From positions 1-62,073 of the forward strand of contig JANQRB010000140.1 in assembly GCA_028284775.1 (NCBI GenBank): DNA of 62,073 nt. The letters are read 5' to 3'. The translations under genes were made by a program, and so were the position numbers. Shown piece by piece: positions 1 to 9,900 of the stretch (within the stretch, counting starts at the first letter, position 1; each line of letters opens with the position of its first letter). Source of the stretch: Candidatus Kapaibacterium sp. (lineage in GTDB: Bacteria > Bacteroidota > Ignavibacteria > Kapaibacteriales > UBA7675). The notes beneath the pieces were generated by a model, which saw only the letters and a list, made by a program, of their open reading frames with translations, did no database searches and was not told where the DNA came from.

Positions 1-1488
1 GTCTTCTGATATGCTGGTTCCCGTAACAATGACATCGCCTGCTTTATCGATCGCGATGGCGCTGGCGATTTCATTTTCGCTGCCGCCGAAATAGGTTGAC
101 CACAGCAACTGGCCACTGCTCGTCAGCAGGGCGATAAAAATACTCTGCTTTCTGTTTTTATTCTCCGTCTGCCAGGCGCCCTGCAAGGGAAAGTTGGCCC
201 CCTGCTCGCGCGTGTGGCCCGTAATCGCAATATTGCCGCGCGCATCGCCCGCGATGGCGACGCCTACGTCGGGTTCGCCGCCGCCGAAAAAGGTCGACCA
301 CAGTAAGCTGCCGTCGCGGTTGAATTTGGCGACAAAGGCCACAGGATCGAGATTCAATATCGTTGTCTGAATCGAATTGCCCTTCAAGGGCATGTTCTTA
401 CTGAAGGTGCTGCCGACGATGCTGACGGCGCGCGTGCGGTCGACGTGAATGCCATTGCCGGCATCATTTTCGCTGCCGCCGAAAAAGGTGGTCCAGACGC
501 GCTCGCGATTTTTGTCGAACTTCAGTACGAAGGCATCGCGTTTGCCGCCGATGACGTCTTGAAACTGTCCGGGCTGGACGGGAAACAACATGCTGCCGGT
601 TTCGCCGGTGATCAGGAGGTCGCCGTTGTTGTCCACCTTGATGTCGCGACCCGAATCATGGCCCTGCGCTCCATAGTAGCTGGCCCATACCACCCCCGGG
701 TCGATGATCAGGCTGCGGCTGCGATCGTAGTCGCCCAGCTCGAAGCGCAGCGTAGCGCCTTCGATCCTGAATGAGGCCGCCACCGGCTGTTGCGCCAGCG
801 AAGCCAACGGCGCCGGCTCCTGATAGACATAGGGCGCCGACTCTTCCAGGCGTCCCAGCGGGTTGTCGACCATTACACTGCCCATCAGGCCCGGGGTCAG
901 CGACGTGGCGCCGCGATAGCGCAGCATGATATCATCGGGGTCGCCGCCCGGATGAACGATAAAATCATACTTGATTCCGTCACCCTGTGGGCGCACGACC
1001 AGGTCGATCCGCTCATAAACATTGCGATAGCGTAGTTCGCGCAGGGGACGCACACCCGTCACGCCTTCCGGACAGTGTCCCAGATAATAATTGAAATAGC
1101 CGGCTCCGGCGTCTTCGGCCAGTTCGAAATGCAGGCCTTTGTTAGCGCCGACAATTTCAAGGTCCATGCGGTAGAGCCTCTGCTTGAAGGCAGGCGCTAT
1201 CCCGTCCCTAGCAAGCTGTGCCCTTTCATTGTCCTTCAGAGGATCGTGCTGCGCGTACACGTAGCTGATGCCCCCGGGGCTGAAGAAAAGACGAACAGGT
1301 CCGTTTTCCGAAACAACGGCAATATCTGGACGCAGTTTGCCATCCATATCGATCACCTGCCCCCGGTTCGGTACCAGGATGACATTATTATCGTGTTGGT
1401 CGCCCTTCGCCAATGCCCGGCTCGCCGGAGACCAACTGCAAAAAATCGTCAGGCCGATAATCAAAGAACAAAGACGCGCACTATTCAT
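1..1488 (-). CDS. SBBP-repeat exported protein, partial (3' end outside window)
   Basis: The reading frame is open from the ATG at 1488 to the left edge (496 codons), so the C terminus is missing. Residues 1-26 look like a signal peptide. A conserved N-terminal domain follows (VPNRGQVID near residue 40), then SBBP-type propeller repeats of the form W-S/T-T-x-F/Y-G-G, each followed by D-x-x-G-N/D and V/I-T-G. It is a close paralogue of the N-terminal third of the next gene upstream (1565-6469), and the two share whole phrases such as ILNLDPVAFVAKFNRDG. From that gene I infer Ig-like and choice-of-anchor D modules and a T9SS sorting domain beyond the edge. It is probably a cell-surface or secreted protein; its ligand is unknown. 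It starts 76 bp after the stop of its paralogue, so the two are probably co-transcribed. Confidence 0.85.
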   Translation of the reverse strand, partial: MNSARLCSLIIGLTIFCSWSPASRALAKGDQHDNNVILVPNRGQVIDMDGKLRPDIAVVSENGPVRLFFSPGGISYVYAQHDPLKDNERAQLARDGIAPAFKQRLYRMDLEIVGANKGLHFELAEDAGAGYFNYYLGHCPEGVTGVRPLRELRYRNVYERIDLVVRPQGDGIKYDFIVHPGGDPDDIMLRYRGATSLTPGLMGSVMVDNPLGRLEESAPYVYQEPAPLASLAQQPVAASFRIEGATLRFELGDYDRSRSLIIDPGVVWASYYGAQGHDSGRDIKVDNNGDLLITGETGSMLFPVQPGQFQDVIGGKRDAFVLKFDKNRERVWTTFFGGSENDAGNGIHVDRTRAVSIVGSTFSKNMPLKGNSIQTTILNLDPVAFVAKFNRDGSLLWSTFFGGGEPDVGVAIAGDARGNIAITGHTREQGANFPLQGAWQTENKNRKQSIFIALLTSSGQLLWSTYFGGSENEIASAIAIDKAGDVIVTGTSISED

Positions 1489-1564
1489 GGAGTAGTCGGA
1501 ATTAGTGGAACGAGGGGCCGCTTGCGCGGAAATTAACAAGATACGTTTGCGAGGGCAATAATCA

Positions 1565-4500
1565 TCATTTGATAATGTGCAGGCTCGCGCTGTCCGTCCA
1601 GATCGAAGATCGAAACACGACCCGGTATGCTCCGGCGGGCAGGTCGATATCCGGCCGTAGAATCAGGTCGCCGCTTTCTTGGGCATGCGGGCGATACAAC
1701 CATTCCGTCCGCAATAGTTCCCGACCGCTGAGCGCATAAATCGAAAGACTGCTGATTTCGCCCGCAATACCCCGGACGTGGATTTCCGGCCGGCCGGCTG
1801 AGGGATTCGGCGCTACCAGCGCAATACCGAATTCTTCGTCATAGTCCAGCAATCGCGTGCCGGCCGCCTCGCAGAGTTCGTCCAGTGTCAGACTGCCGTT
1901 ATCGAGCTCGGCAACAATGTTGCCGCTGATCCAGACAACGCTGTCAAGATAAATCGCAGTACGCGCTTCATTGCCCAGCAAAGCGTCACCAACGATTTCC
2001 GTCAGCGGCATGCCTGTCTGTGGCAGGACATCGTCTACTCTGATCGCCAACAGGCGCTCGCCCGCCGACAGACGGTTGTCGATGATGTCACCGGCGGCGG
2101 CGGCGCGCGGAAAGAACATCGTAGCGTTAAAGCGCACATAGGCAAAGAAGGAGTATGGTCCGCCCTGCTGCGGTAATTCGACATTCTCCGCAAGGACAGG
2201 AATGCGGAAGTTGCGCGCATCGGGATGAGCCGTCAGATCGGGTATCACAATCCGTACCCGGCCGGCGTCATCGACGCTCACGGCGCTCAATGTCGTTTCA
2301 GTGTTCAAGGCGCATAGTCCGCCATTGCGCAGGCACAACCGTCCACTGTCTTCTCCGACGGCAAGCGGCTGATAGGCGATCCTGACTAGCAATTCCTCGC
2401 CCGGCTCGAGTACCTCCGGCAGGTCGGCGGCGGTCGGACTAATGATACGGAAGGGCTCTTCGACACAATCCAGCGCTTCGATGGTTATGGCGCCGCTGCC
2501 CTCGTTGCGATAGCGCCACTCACGCTCTGAGGATTGGCCGGGGGCCGTTGCCGCGAAGATCTCGGTTGCAGGTCCGCTGAGCGAAAGCGATTCGCGTCGT
2601 CCGCGCAGCTCAATCCGATAGCTGCGGTCGCAGGGTTCAACAACCAGGCTAATCGCGCCGGCGGCATCACCGTCGGCATCCGGGCTGAACACAAGGTTGA
2701 ATTCTCCGGGCAGATCGTCGCCGGTTGTCAGCGTCCCGCTAAAAGGTCCTTCATAGTCGACACTCTTGATTCGCAGGCCGGGCTTGCTGTCGATAGCCAG
2801 CGGCAGCGTTTTCGTCGATTCGATGCAGGCGAGCAGGGTTCCGAAATCGATGTCCGCCGGCAGGTCGATCGTATCGTCCTGCTTCAAACCCCGATAATCA
2901 ACGCGCAATTCTTTGTCGCAGGGCCCAAGACGATAGCGAATGACGAAGCTACCCTCCTGGCTGCCGGCGGCGGAGGGGCTGAAGCGCAGTTCGAGCGGGT
3001 TGTCGCTGCGCCCATCGATCGGCCGCGGCAGAGTCGTGACTGCTTCGACTATTCCATCCGGATCATCAACAGCCATCAGGACCATTTGCTGCAGCGATTC
3101 ATTTTGCAGGGTGATAGTGAGCGTCGAGCTATCATCGCATCCCTTCAGCTCGCCGAAGTCAATGAAAGCAGGCGTCGTCAGGTCGGCGTCGACCGCCTCA
3201 GCCGCAAAGGCAATCCTGGCCGTGCTGTTGCATTCGCCCGCGACAAAGGGCAGACGTAACTCCGCCGCCGCCGCGCCTGCCAGGGTCGGCGCAAAGCGCA
3301 GCTCTACCGCCAGCAGGCCATCCGGCGCGACGATCTGCGGCCAGGCGCCGGGCGCTATAATTTCGAAGGGCGCTGCAATCGATGGCTGTTCGACGCGGAC
3401 ATCGCCTGTCCCGTTATTGCGGAATTCGATAATCGTGTCGCGCAGCGCCGGGTCACAGAGCAGCACCGGCCCGAAATCTGCGCTGCCGGGCGTCGCGCTG
3501 AAGACGATGCTGCCCTTGCGGCCTTTGACCGTCACTTCATAGCTCCATTCGCATGGACTGCCCGCAACAGTCATCCGAACCTCTTCCGGCGTGTCGTCGT
3601 CCGGCGTAAAGAGCACGCCGATGGGGAGCGAAGCCCCGGCGGGAATTGCTTGCGGCAGACTCGGCTGCGTAAAGGCAAAAGCATCGTCGCTGAATTGGAT
3701 CGATTCGATCCGGATCGGAAAGCCTTCAGGGTTGAAAAATGTCAGCGCAAGCTCGGCGTTCGATTTACAGCCGTCCAGCTCGCCGAAATCCAGCTCGAGC
3801 GGTTCGCTGTATGGTTCCGGCTTTTTGCGTACCAGTACCGTGGTGTCGATCTCTTCGCTTTCGCAGCCGCCTTCGTTGCGCACCTTGACAAAATACACGC
3901 CTTCTTCGCTGACGCTGATCTGGCGGCTGTCCTCGCCGGTCGACCATTCGTAGGCGGCGTAGCCCGGGCCGGCGTCCAGCGTGACGCGATCGCCGTCACA
4001 AAGCACCGTGGGTCCGTCGGTCTCGATCACGGGCATTGGTATCGGCCAGACGGTGACCGTCACCGGCTCGGTTGTCAGCGCACAACCCAGAGCATCGACC
4101 ACGGTCACATAAAAGCTGCCGGACTCTTCGACCCTGATACGCCGGCTCGTTTCACCATTGGACCACTCATAGCTGGCAAAGTCGGGACCGGCATCCAGCT
4201 CCACCGCGTCACCCTCACAGAACTCCAGCGGACCGTCAGCGCTGATTTCCGTCTGCGGGCGGCAGCCGTGCTCAAAAATAAAGACATCTTCCACCAGGCT
4301 TTTCGTCTTCTGGAAGACGGGATCCACCACTTTCAGCCCGTCACTGGACGTCGTACCCGCAACGAGAATGTTTCCGTCGGCGGTGAGTGGACCGACGGCG
4401 GCAATACCGAACGCAATGTCCTCAAAGTCGCCGCCGAGATAAGAAGAATAGAGCAGCTCTTTGGTACTGCCGGCCGACACTTTGACATAGAACATATCAT

Positions 4501-6469
4501 TGCTTGGGCCAACAGGTGCCAGACATTTCGTGTCGTCCGTGCCGAAAGAATGAAGTGATTGGTCTGCGTCGTCCGTGACGCGCATATTGATGCTGCGGGT
4601 CAGACCGCCGAAGAGAAAACCGCCATCCGGGTAGAAAGCCACCGTATGGATTTCATCCTGACATTCGGCGCCCCAGAAGGTCCCCCATCGCTGGCGGCCC
4701 CCCGCATCGAAAAGCGCCAGGAAGCCATCGTTCTGGGCGTCCAGGAGTGGGTCGTTGCCCAGGCTGGCCTGGAGAGGATCGATGAGGGGAAAATCCGTGC
4801 TGCGCGTTCGGCCGCCGAGCATCACATTGTCCGTCGAGTCAACCGCCACGCAATAGCTTACATCCCAGGCTGTGCCGCCAACGTAGGTCGACCAGATACG
4901 GTTGCCGGTCGGACTCAACTTGACCAGGACGGCGCTCTGCGGGCCGGGGCGCTCGCTCTGGAAGGCGCCGGTCGACACCGGAAAATCGTCCGACTTGGTC
5001 GTGCCGCTGACAATGACATTGCCGTCATTATCGACGGCGATACCGCTGGCCAGCTCGCTGCCGCTGCCGCCGAAATAGGTCGACCACAAGATCCGGCCGC
5101 TGCTGGTCAGCAAGGCGATAAAAAGCGATTGGCCATTATTTTTGTTTTCAGTCTGCCAGGCGCCACGCAGCGGAAAGTTGGCACCCATTTCGCGGGTATG
5201 GCCGACAATGGCGACATTGCCGCGCGCATCGCCCGCAATGTCAATGCCGGCGTCCGGCTCGCCGCCGCCGTAAAATGTCGACCACAGCATATCGCCGTCG
5301 CGATTGAATTTCGCCACAAAAGCGACCGGGTCGAGATTCAGAATCGTCGTCTGAATCGAATTGCCGCGCAGCGGCAGATCCTTGCTGAAGGTTGTCCCGA
5401 CAATACTGACAGACCGGGTTTTGCTGACGTGAATGCCGTTGCCTTCGTCATTTTCGCGACCGCCGTAAAAGGTGGTCCATACCCGCTGACGATTCTGGTC
5501 GAACTTCAGCACAAAGGCATCGCGTTTTCCGCCGTGCACTGTCTGGAATTGACCCGCCTGAACCGGGAAAAAGCTGCTTGCCGTTACTCCCGTTATCAGC
5601 ACATCGCCATTATTGTCGACATCGACGTCGCGGCCTTCATCCAATCCATGACCGCCGTAATAGGTTGACCAGATCACCCCGGGATCGATAACGAGCGTGC
5701 GGCTGCGGTCGTAGTGCCCCAAAGCAAATCGAATCGTCGACGCTTCGAGCGCAAAACGCGCCTGTACCGGCTGGCGTCCATCCTTTGTGGCAGCCGGAGC
5801 TTCCTGATAGACATAAGGCGCCGATTCCTCCAGACTGCCCAGCGGATTGTCGACGATCAGGTCGCCGGCCCTACTCAGGTTGAGCGATTCAGCGCCGTGG
5901 TAGCGCAGCACGATGTCACGCGGATCGCCGCCCGGGTGGACCTCAAAGTCATACTTGATGCCGCTGTCGGTCGGGCGAACTATCAGATCGATCCGGGGAT
6001 AAATATTCCGGTAGCAAATGCGTTGCAGCGGCTGTACCCTGGTGATCCCTTCCGGACAATGGCCCAGAAAATAGTTGAAATAGCCGGCCTGTGGATTTTC
6101 TTCAGTCTCCAGCTGCAGATCGGAGCGCGCGGCAACAAACTCGAGGTCAACGCGATACAGCCGTGTCACAAAGTCGCGGTCGCGGGCCTCTTCATTAAGC
6201 TGTACCGCTCTTTCGTCGTCACTGTACTCGCGCCGGGCATAGACGTAACTGATTCCGCGCTTGCTGAAATAGAGCTTCACCGGCCCGTTTTCGGAGACAA
6301 AGGTGATATCGCTCCGCAATCGGCCATCGGTATCGATTACCTGACCGCGGTTAGGAACGATGCTAATCGGCGATTTAGCCGTAGTGATTGGCGCAGCCTC
6401 CAGCAGAACGGCCTCGCCCGCCAGCGTGAACAATCCGACAATCAAAGCAAAAATTCGAACAAGAGTCAT
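1565..6469 (-). CDS. Giant SBBP-repeat / choice-of-anchor D protein with T9SS sorting domain
   Basis: A 1634-residue secreted protein. I chose the ATG at 6469 rather than an in-frame start nine codons upstream, because it begins directly with a signal peptide (MTLVRIFALIVGLFTLAG) that aligns with the paralogue's start. Order: signal peptide; N-terminal domain with PNRGQVID; about seven SBBP repeats (WSTYYGG, WTTFYGG, WSTFYGG, WSTYFGG, WSTYVGG, WGTFWGA, YSSYLGG) over about residues 260-720, likely a beta-propeller; two PKD/Ig-like repeats, each with C-E/D-G-D and YEWS-G-E; about five choice-of-anchor D (ASPM/SPD-2/Hydin) modules with an L-x-F/D-F-G signature; a cohesin-like domain (IPVLAENVEL); and a C-terminal T9SS type A domain (APNPSAG ... 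LPAGAYRVVF). Known of the family: outer-membrane export and surface attachment through T9SS. The molecular role is not known. Confidence 0.92.
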   Translation of the reverse strand: MTLVRIFALIVGLFTLAGEAVLLEAAPITTAKSPISIVPNRGQVIDTDGRLRSDITFVSENGPVKLYFSKRGISYVYARREYSDDERAVQLNEEARDRDFVTRLYRVDLEFVAARSDLQLETEENPQAGYFNYFLGHCPEGITRVQPLQRICYRNIYPRIDLIVRPTDSGIKYDFEVHPGGDPRDIVLRYHGAESLNLSRAGDLIVDNPLGSLEESAPYVYQEAPAATKDGRQPVQARFALEASTIRFALGHYDRSRTLVIDPGVIWSTYYGGHGLDEGRDVDVDNNGDVLITGVTASSFFPVQAGQFQTVHGGKRDAFVLKFDQNRQRVWTTFYGGRENDEGNGIHVSKTRSVSIVGTTFSKDLPLRGNSIQTTILNLDPVAFVAKFNRDGDMLWSTFYGGGEPDAGIDIAGDARGNVAIVGHTREMGANFPLRGAWQTENKNNGQSLFIALLTSSGRILWSTYFGGSGSELASGIAVDNDGNVIVSGTTKSDDFPVSTGAFQSERPGPQSAVLVKLSPTGNRIWSTYVGGTAWDVSYCVAVDSTDNVMLGGRTRSTDFPLIDPLQASLGNDPLLDAQNDGFLALFDAGGRQRWGTFWGAECQDEIHTVAFYPDGGFLFGGLTRSINMRVTDDADQSLHSFGTDDTKCLAPVGPSNDMFYVKVSAGSTKELLYSSYLGGDFEDIAFGIAAVGPLTADGNILVAGTTSSDGLKVVDPVFQKTKSLVEDVFIFEHGCRPQTEISADGPLEFCEGDAVELDAGPDFASYEWSNGETSRRIRVEESGSFYVTVVDALGCALTTEPVTVTVWPIPMPVIETDGPTVLCDGDRVTLDAGPGYAAYEWSTGEDSRQISVSEEGVYFVKVRNEGGCESEEIDTTVLVRKKPEPYSEPLELDFGELDGCKSNAELALTFFNPEGFPIRIESIQFSDDAFAFTQPSLPQAIPAGASLPIGVLFTPDDDTPEEVRMTVAGSPCEWSYEVTVKGRKGSIVFSATPGSADFGPVLLCDPALRDTIIEFRNNGTGDVRVEQPSIAAPFEIIAPGAWPQIVAPDGLLAVELRFAPTLAGAAAAELRLPFVAGECNSTARIAFAAEAVDADLTTPAFIDFGELKGCDDSSTLTITLQNESLQQMVLMAVDDPDGIVEAVTTLPRPIDGRSDNPLELRFSPSAAGSQEGSFVIRYRLGPCDKELRVDYRGLKQDDTIDLPADIDFGTLLACIESTKTLPLAIDSKPGLRIKSVDYEGPFSGTLTTGDDLPGEFNLVFSPDADGDAAGAISLVVEPCDRSYRIELRGRRESLSLSGPATEIFAATAPGQSSEREWRYRNEGSGAITIEALDCVEEPFRIISPTAADLPEVLEPGEELLVRIAYQPLAVGEDSGRLCLRNGGLCALNTETTLSAVSVDDAGRVRIVIPDLTAHPDARNFRIPVLAENVELPQQGGPYSFFAYVRFNATMFFPRAAAAGDIIDNRLSAGERLLAIRVDDVLPQTGMPLTEIVGDALLGNEARTAIYLDSVVWISGNIVAELDNGSLTLDELCEAAGTRLLDYDEEFGIALVAPNPSAGRPEIHVRGIAGEISSLSIYALSGRELLRTEWLYRPHAQESGDLILRPDIDLPAGAYRVVFRSSIWTDSASLHIIK

Positions 6470-6940
6470 GGGGTTCCGCCTAGCAAATTGTAGCAAAAAC
6501 AGACCTAGTCACCAGCGCTGAAACCATTCCGCCAATGGCTCTGCGATAGCGGCAATCAAGAGCTGGGAGTGTCCGACATCACGTTAATCCGTCGGAACGC
6601 GAGTAATTGAATGTGTTTGTGCGCCATTGCATATATCTGCTACGCGAGTTGCCGCCGGCGATTGAAACATCGATGGGAGCCCAGGCGGGCACCCGCGAGC
6701 GATGTCGGACCTACAATCCACCGCATTGCGGCAATCTGTGGTGTAACGACACAGATAAAAAATGTTGGTCGCTGGAATCTCACAAGGTGGGCAATTGAGC
6801 CGCCAAAGTGGGACGAGTCTGTGTCGTGAACGGCTTGTATTCTGTCGGAATCGTCGCATCGTCAGACGCCGAGCAAGACAGACTGCGCGCAGCGGTCAGA
6901 CTGATCAGAGCACAAGTTCAATGTGCGCACAAACAAAAAG
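6470..6940. other. Non-coding intergenic stretch
   Basis: This lies between the start of the 1565-6469 gene and the terminator of the next gene upstream. Several short frames exist but none has a recognisable domain, a good ribosome site or a homologue elsewhere in the window. It presumably holds the promoter of the 1565-6469 gene; I could not pick out a convincing one. Confidence 0.5.
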
Positions 6941-6969
6941 GCAGGCGACGCCATTCGGTCGTCGCCTGC
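6941..6969 (-). terminator. Rho-independent terminator of the 7000-11493 gene
   Basis: A perfect 10-bp stem GCAGGCGACG / CGTCGCCTGC with a 9-nt loop sits about 30 bp after the stop codon. On the minus strand it is followed by CTTTTTGTTTG. The stem contains the GGCGACG core shared with other hairpins in this window. Confidence 0.85.
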
Positions 6970-6999
6970 TTTTCGGTTTCCGCAGAATAAAAGTGAAGC

Positions 7000-9900
7000 T
7001 TATTTGCTGATAACAATAATCTGGGACTGGTGAAACGGACCACTAGCAATCCGACAGGTGTACACGCCCGACGGCAGTCCGGCTGAATTAAGGCCGATGG
7101 CGTGCGCCCCTTCCCGCTGGACCTGATCGACAAGCACATCGACGACTTCGCCCATCGCATTGTATAGCAGCAGGCTCGTGTGAGCGCTGAAGCCCAGGGA
7201 ATACTCGATTCGGACTCTGGCGCCGGTCACCGGGTTCGGCGCAACGGTACGCAGCGCAAATCCAGTGCCGGACAGGGTGAACAGACGATTGTGATTCAGA
7301 CAGACCGGGTCCATCAGGATACTACCGGGCGTAGTCGCATGATTAACGCATTCGCGTCGTTGTTCGCTAAGCACTTCCACATCCATCCGGATGTCGATTT
7401 CTTCCTCGGCTGACAGAAAAACGCGGAAGCGGGCCGCGCCGATCAGCCCGGCCGCGTCGATCGGCGCACCGCTCACGGTGAAACTTATCGTTTCGATGCC
7501 GTCGGCAGATTGCACGCTCGTGAAGTCTGCGCGGCCGAGATCATCCCAGCTTGCGTCGTCGCTGTCGAAACCGATCAGTTTCACCGCAGACAGCTTGTAG
7601 CTGAGCTCAACGTCCAGACCGGAGACTTCTGCTTCGACGATATCATCATAGACAGTCGCGTCGTCTCCGGCCAGCGTCAGGTCGAGATTGACTACGTCGC
7701 CCGGTGTTGCCGGTCTGTCGAGGTTTTCAAGGTCGAAACTGAGATTGACCTCGTGGGCATCTCCCGACAGCAGGGCTTCGTAAGGCTCGGCGCGCTGGTC
7801 GGTGAAGACCCGCACGATGGCATTGAAGCTCCCGGGACGTGTCGGAGAATACTCCACTCTGATCGCGTATGAACCGCCGTCGGCCGGAATCAGGAGCTGA
7901 TCCTGCTGCGGGTCGTCCAGAATTCTGAACTGTTCCGGACTATCGCCGGCGAGCTGAATGTCGAGGATTTCAACATCGCTTTGGTTCGAGTTCGTCAGCC
8001 TGACAAGGCCGGTCTCCGTGTCGCATAGCAAGAGGTCGCCGAATGCCAGATCTTCGATCATCACGTCGCCATCGATACAACGGCCTGTGATTTCGACGAC
8101 TGTCTCTGTCGGGTCGACAAGGCCGGCCTCACCTTCGTGCGCGTCGGAGAATATGCGGACAGGGACATCGAAACTCGAAGCGCCGACAGCCTTAAAGGCT
8201 ACCTGCAGACTGCGGCTTTCGCCAATCGGTATGTCGAAGGGCTGCACCACGCCGCCGCTCACGAGAGGATTCGGACCAAGCCAGGTATAGGGCCGCTCGG
8301 CCGGCGGCAGCGCTTCATTACGAAACTCGACGCCATAGATATGCAGAGCCTCGCTGCGAGAGGGGTTGCTGATCGTCACGCGGCCTGTTTCTTCCGAAGT
8401 TTCACCGCAGCGAATTGTCCGGAAATCATAACCTACGGCGCTGATCCTGGGTATCGTCGCCGACCCAAGTACTTCCCCGCTGCCGGCGATATCGGCCTCC
8501 GGCACTTCCTTGCCCAGCTCATCAACGAACAGGGGCACGATCTGCGCGCGATGACTTCCTTCACCCTCCGGTAGACCTGTCGGACTGTATTCGACCCGGA
8601 CGACGACGATATTGTTCGGGTCGCGATCCTCGGCCGGCGTGTCGGGGTCGATGCCGTCGAGCGGGATGCCGGGCCGCGGCGGCGTCTCCCCGCGATCTTG
8701 CGAAAGCTGCCATTGGTCGAGCAGATTTTCCGCTGCGCCGACGCTCTTGCGATACGCGGCGATCAGGCGAAAGAATCCGCTGCTGTTGCGAAATTCGCGA
8801 ATGCCATGCAATGTGACGCGATCCCTGCCGAAGTTCATGAGCTCGACGAGGCCTTCGCGGCTGTGCGTGCCGACCCGCAGCGGGGCGAAACTATAATTGC
8901 CGCGGAAGGGGCCTGATTCGATCGTCCCGCCCCGCCAGCGCGAGATATGCCTTCCGGCCTCTTCATCTTTGGGATCGGTGTCCGATTCTAACTCGATATC
9001 GAAGCTGAACACATCCGTCTCGTCGGACCGGAAACACAGGCGCTGCAGCACCATACTTGCGCCGGGTTTCAGTACCCAGGGCGGGTTGGCAGTCGGCCGT
9101 CCCGGTACCGCCACCGGCGCGCCGCCTTCGAATTCGAAAACCGCTTTGGCGGCATCGTAGTTGAAGCCTGTGATAGTGAGCGTGTCGGTCCCGACATTTT
9201 CGACGAAGATACCCTCGCTGCCTTTCGTATCCTCACAAACCCGGCGTCCCTTGGATTGAATACCGGCATCAAAATCGGCGACGCGAATGTGAGGCATCAC
9301 CCCGCGACCGCGCAGCTCGGCCAAGGCAAATTCCCGACAGCTCGTCTGTGCAAAAACCGAATCGCGATCGATCGCCGCCGGATCCTCGAGATCGCTGGTT
9401 TCAATTTGCGGTTCGTATTCGATGATAATCGGCACGCGCTGAAAGGCTTCCATTCTGAAGGGAGCATCTTCCGAAGCGGCGGCAAGTTGCGGCGGATCGA
9501 CCAGCCGAAAGTACAGACCCGCGCCGATGCTGAATGATTTGAGCTCGATGACTCGATTTTTGGGATTGACCAACTCGGCCGCCAGATGTTTAGTCCGGCC
9601 AAGACGCAGTTTGCCGAAATCGATAGGATTGGGCTCCAGCGTGACGACTTCCGCTATGTATTCAACTGTATCAATCGATCGATTACCGGCGCGATCGACG
9701 ACGGCAAAAATGGCGCGGGCGTCTTCACTCAGATCCAGTACTTTGATGCGATAGCTGAAGCGGACAAGCTTCGGATCGACTGCGAGTTCTTTGGCCGTCA
9801 AAAACTCCAGGCCGACATTGTAACTGATGGGATTTGCTTTGTCTTCGCCTTCGATGAGATCGATTGCTGCGATACCCTGGTCTATCTGACGAGGGTCATC

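Noticed and set aside
6584..6859. Short open frames in the intergenic region near 6600-6900 on both strands
   Set aside because: They overlap each other, lack ribosome sites and domains, and show no similarity to anything else in the window.
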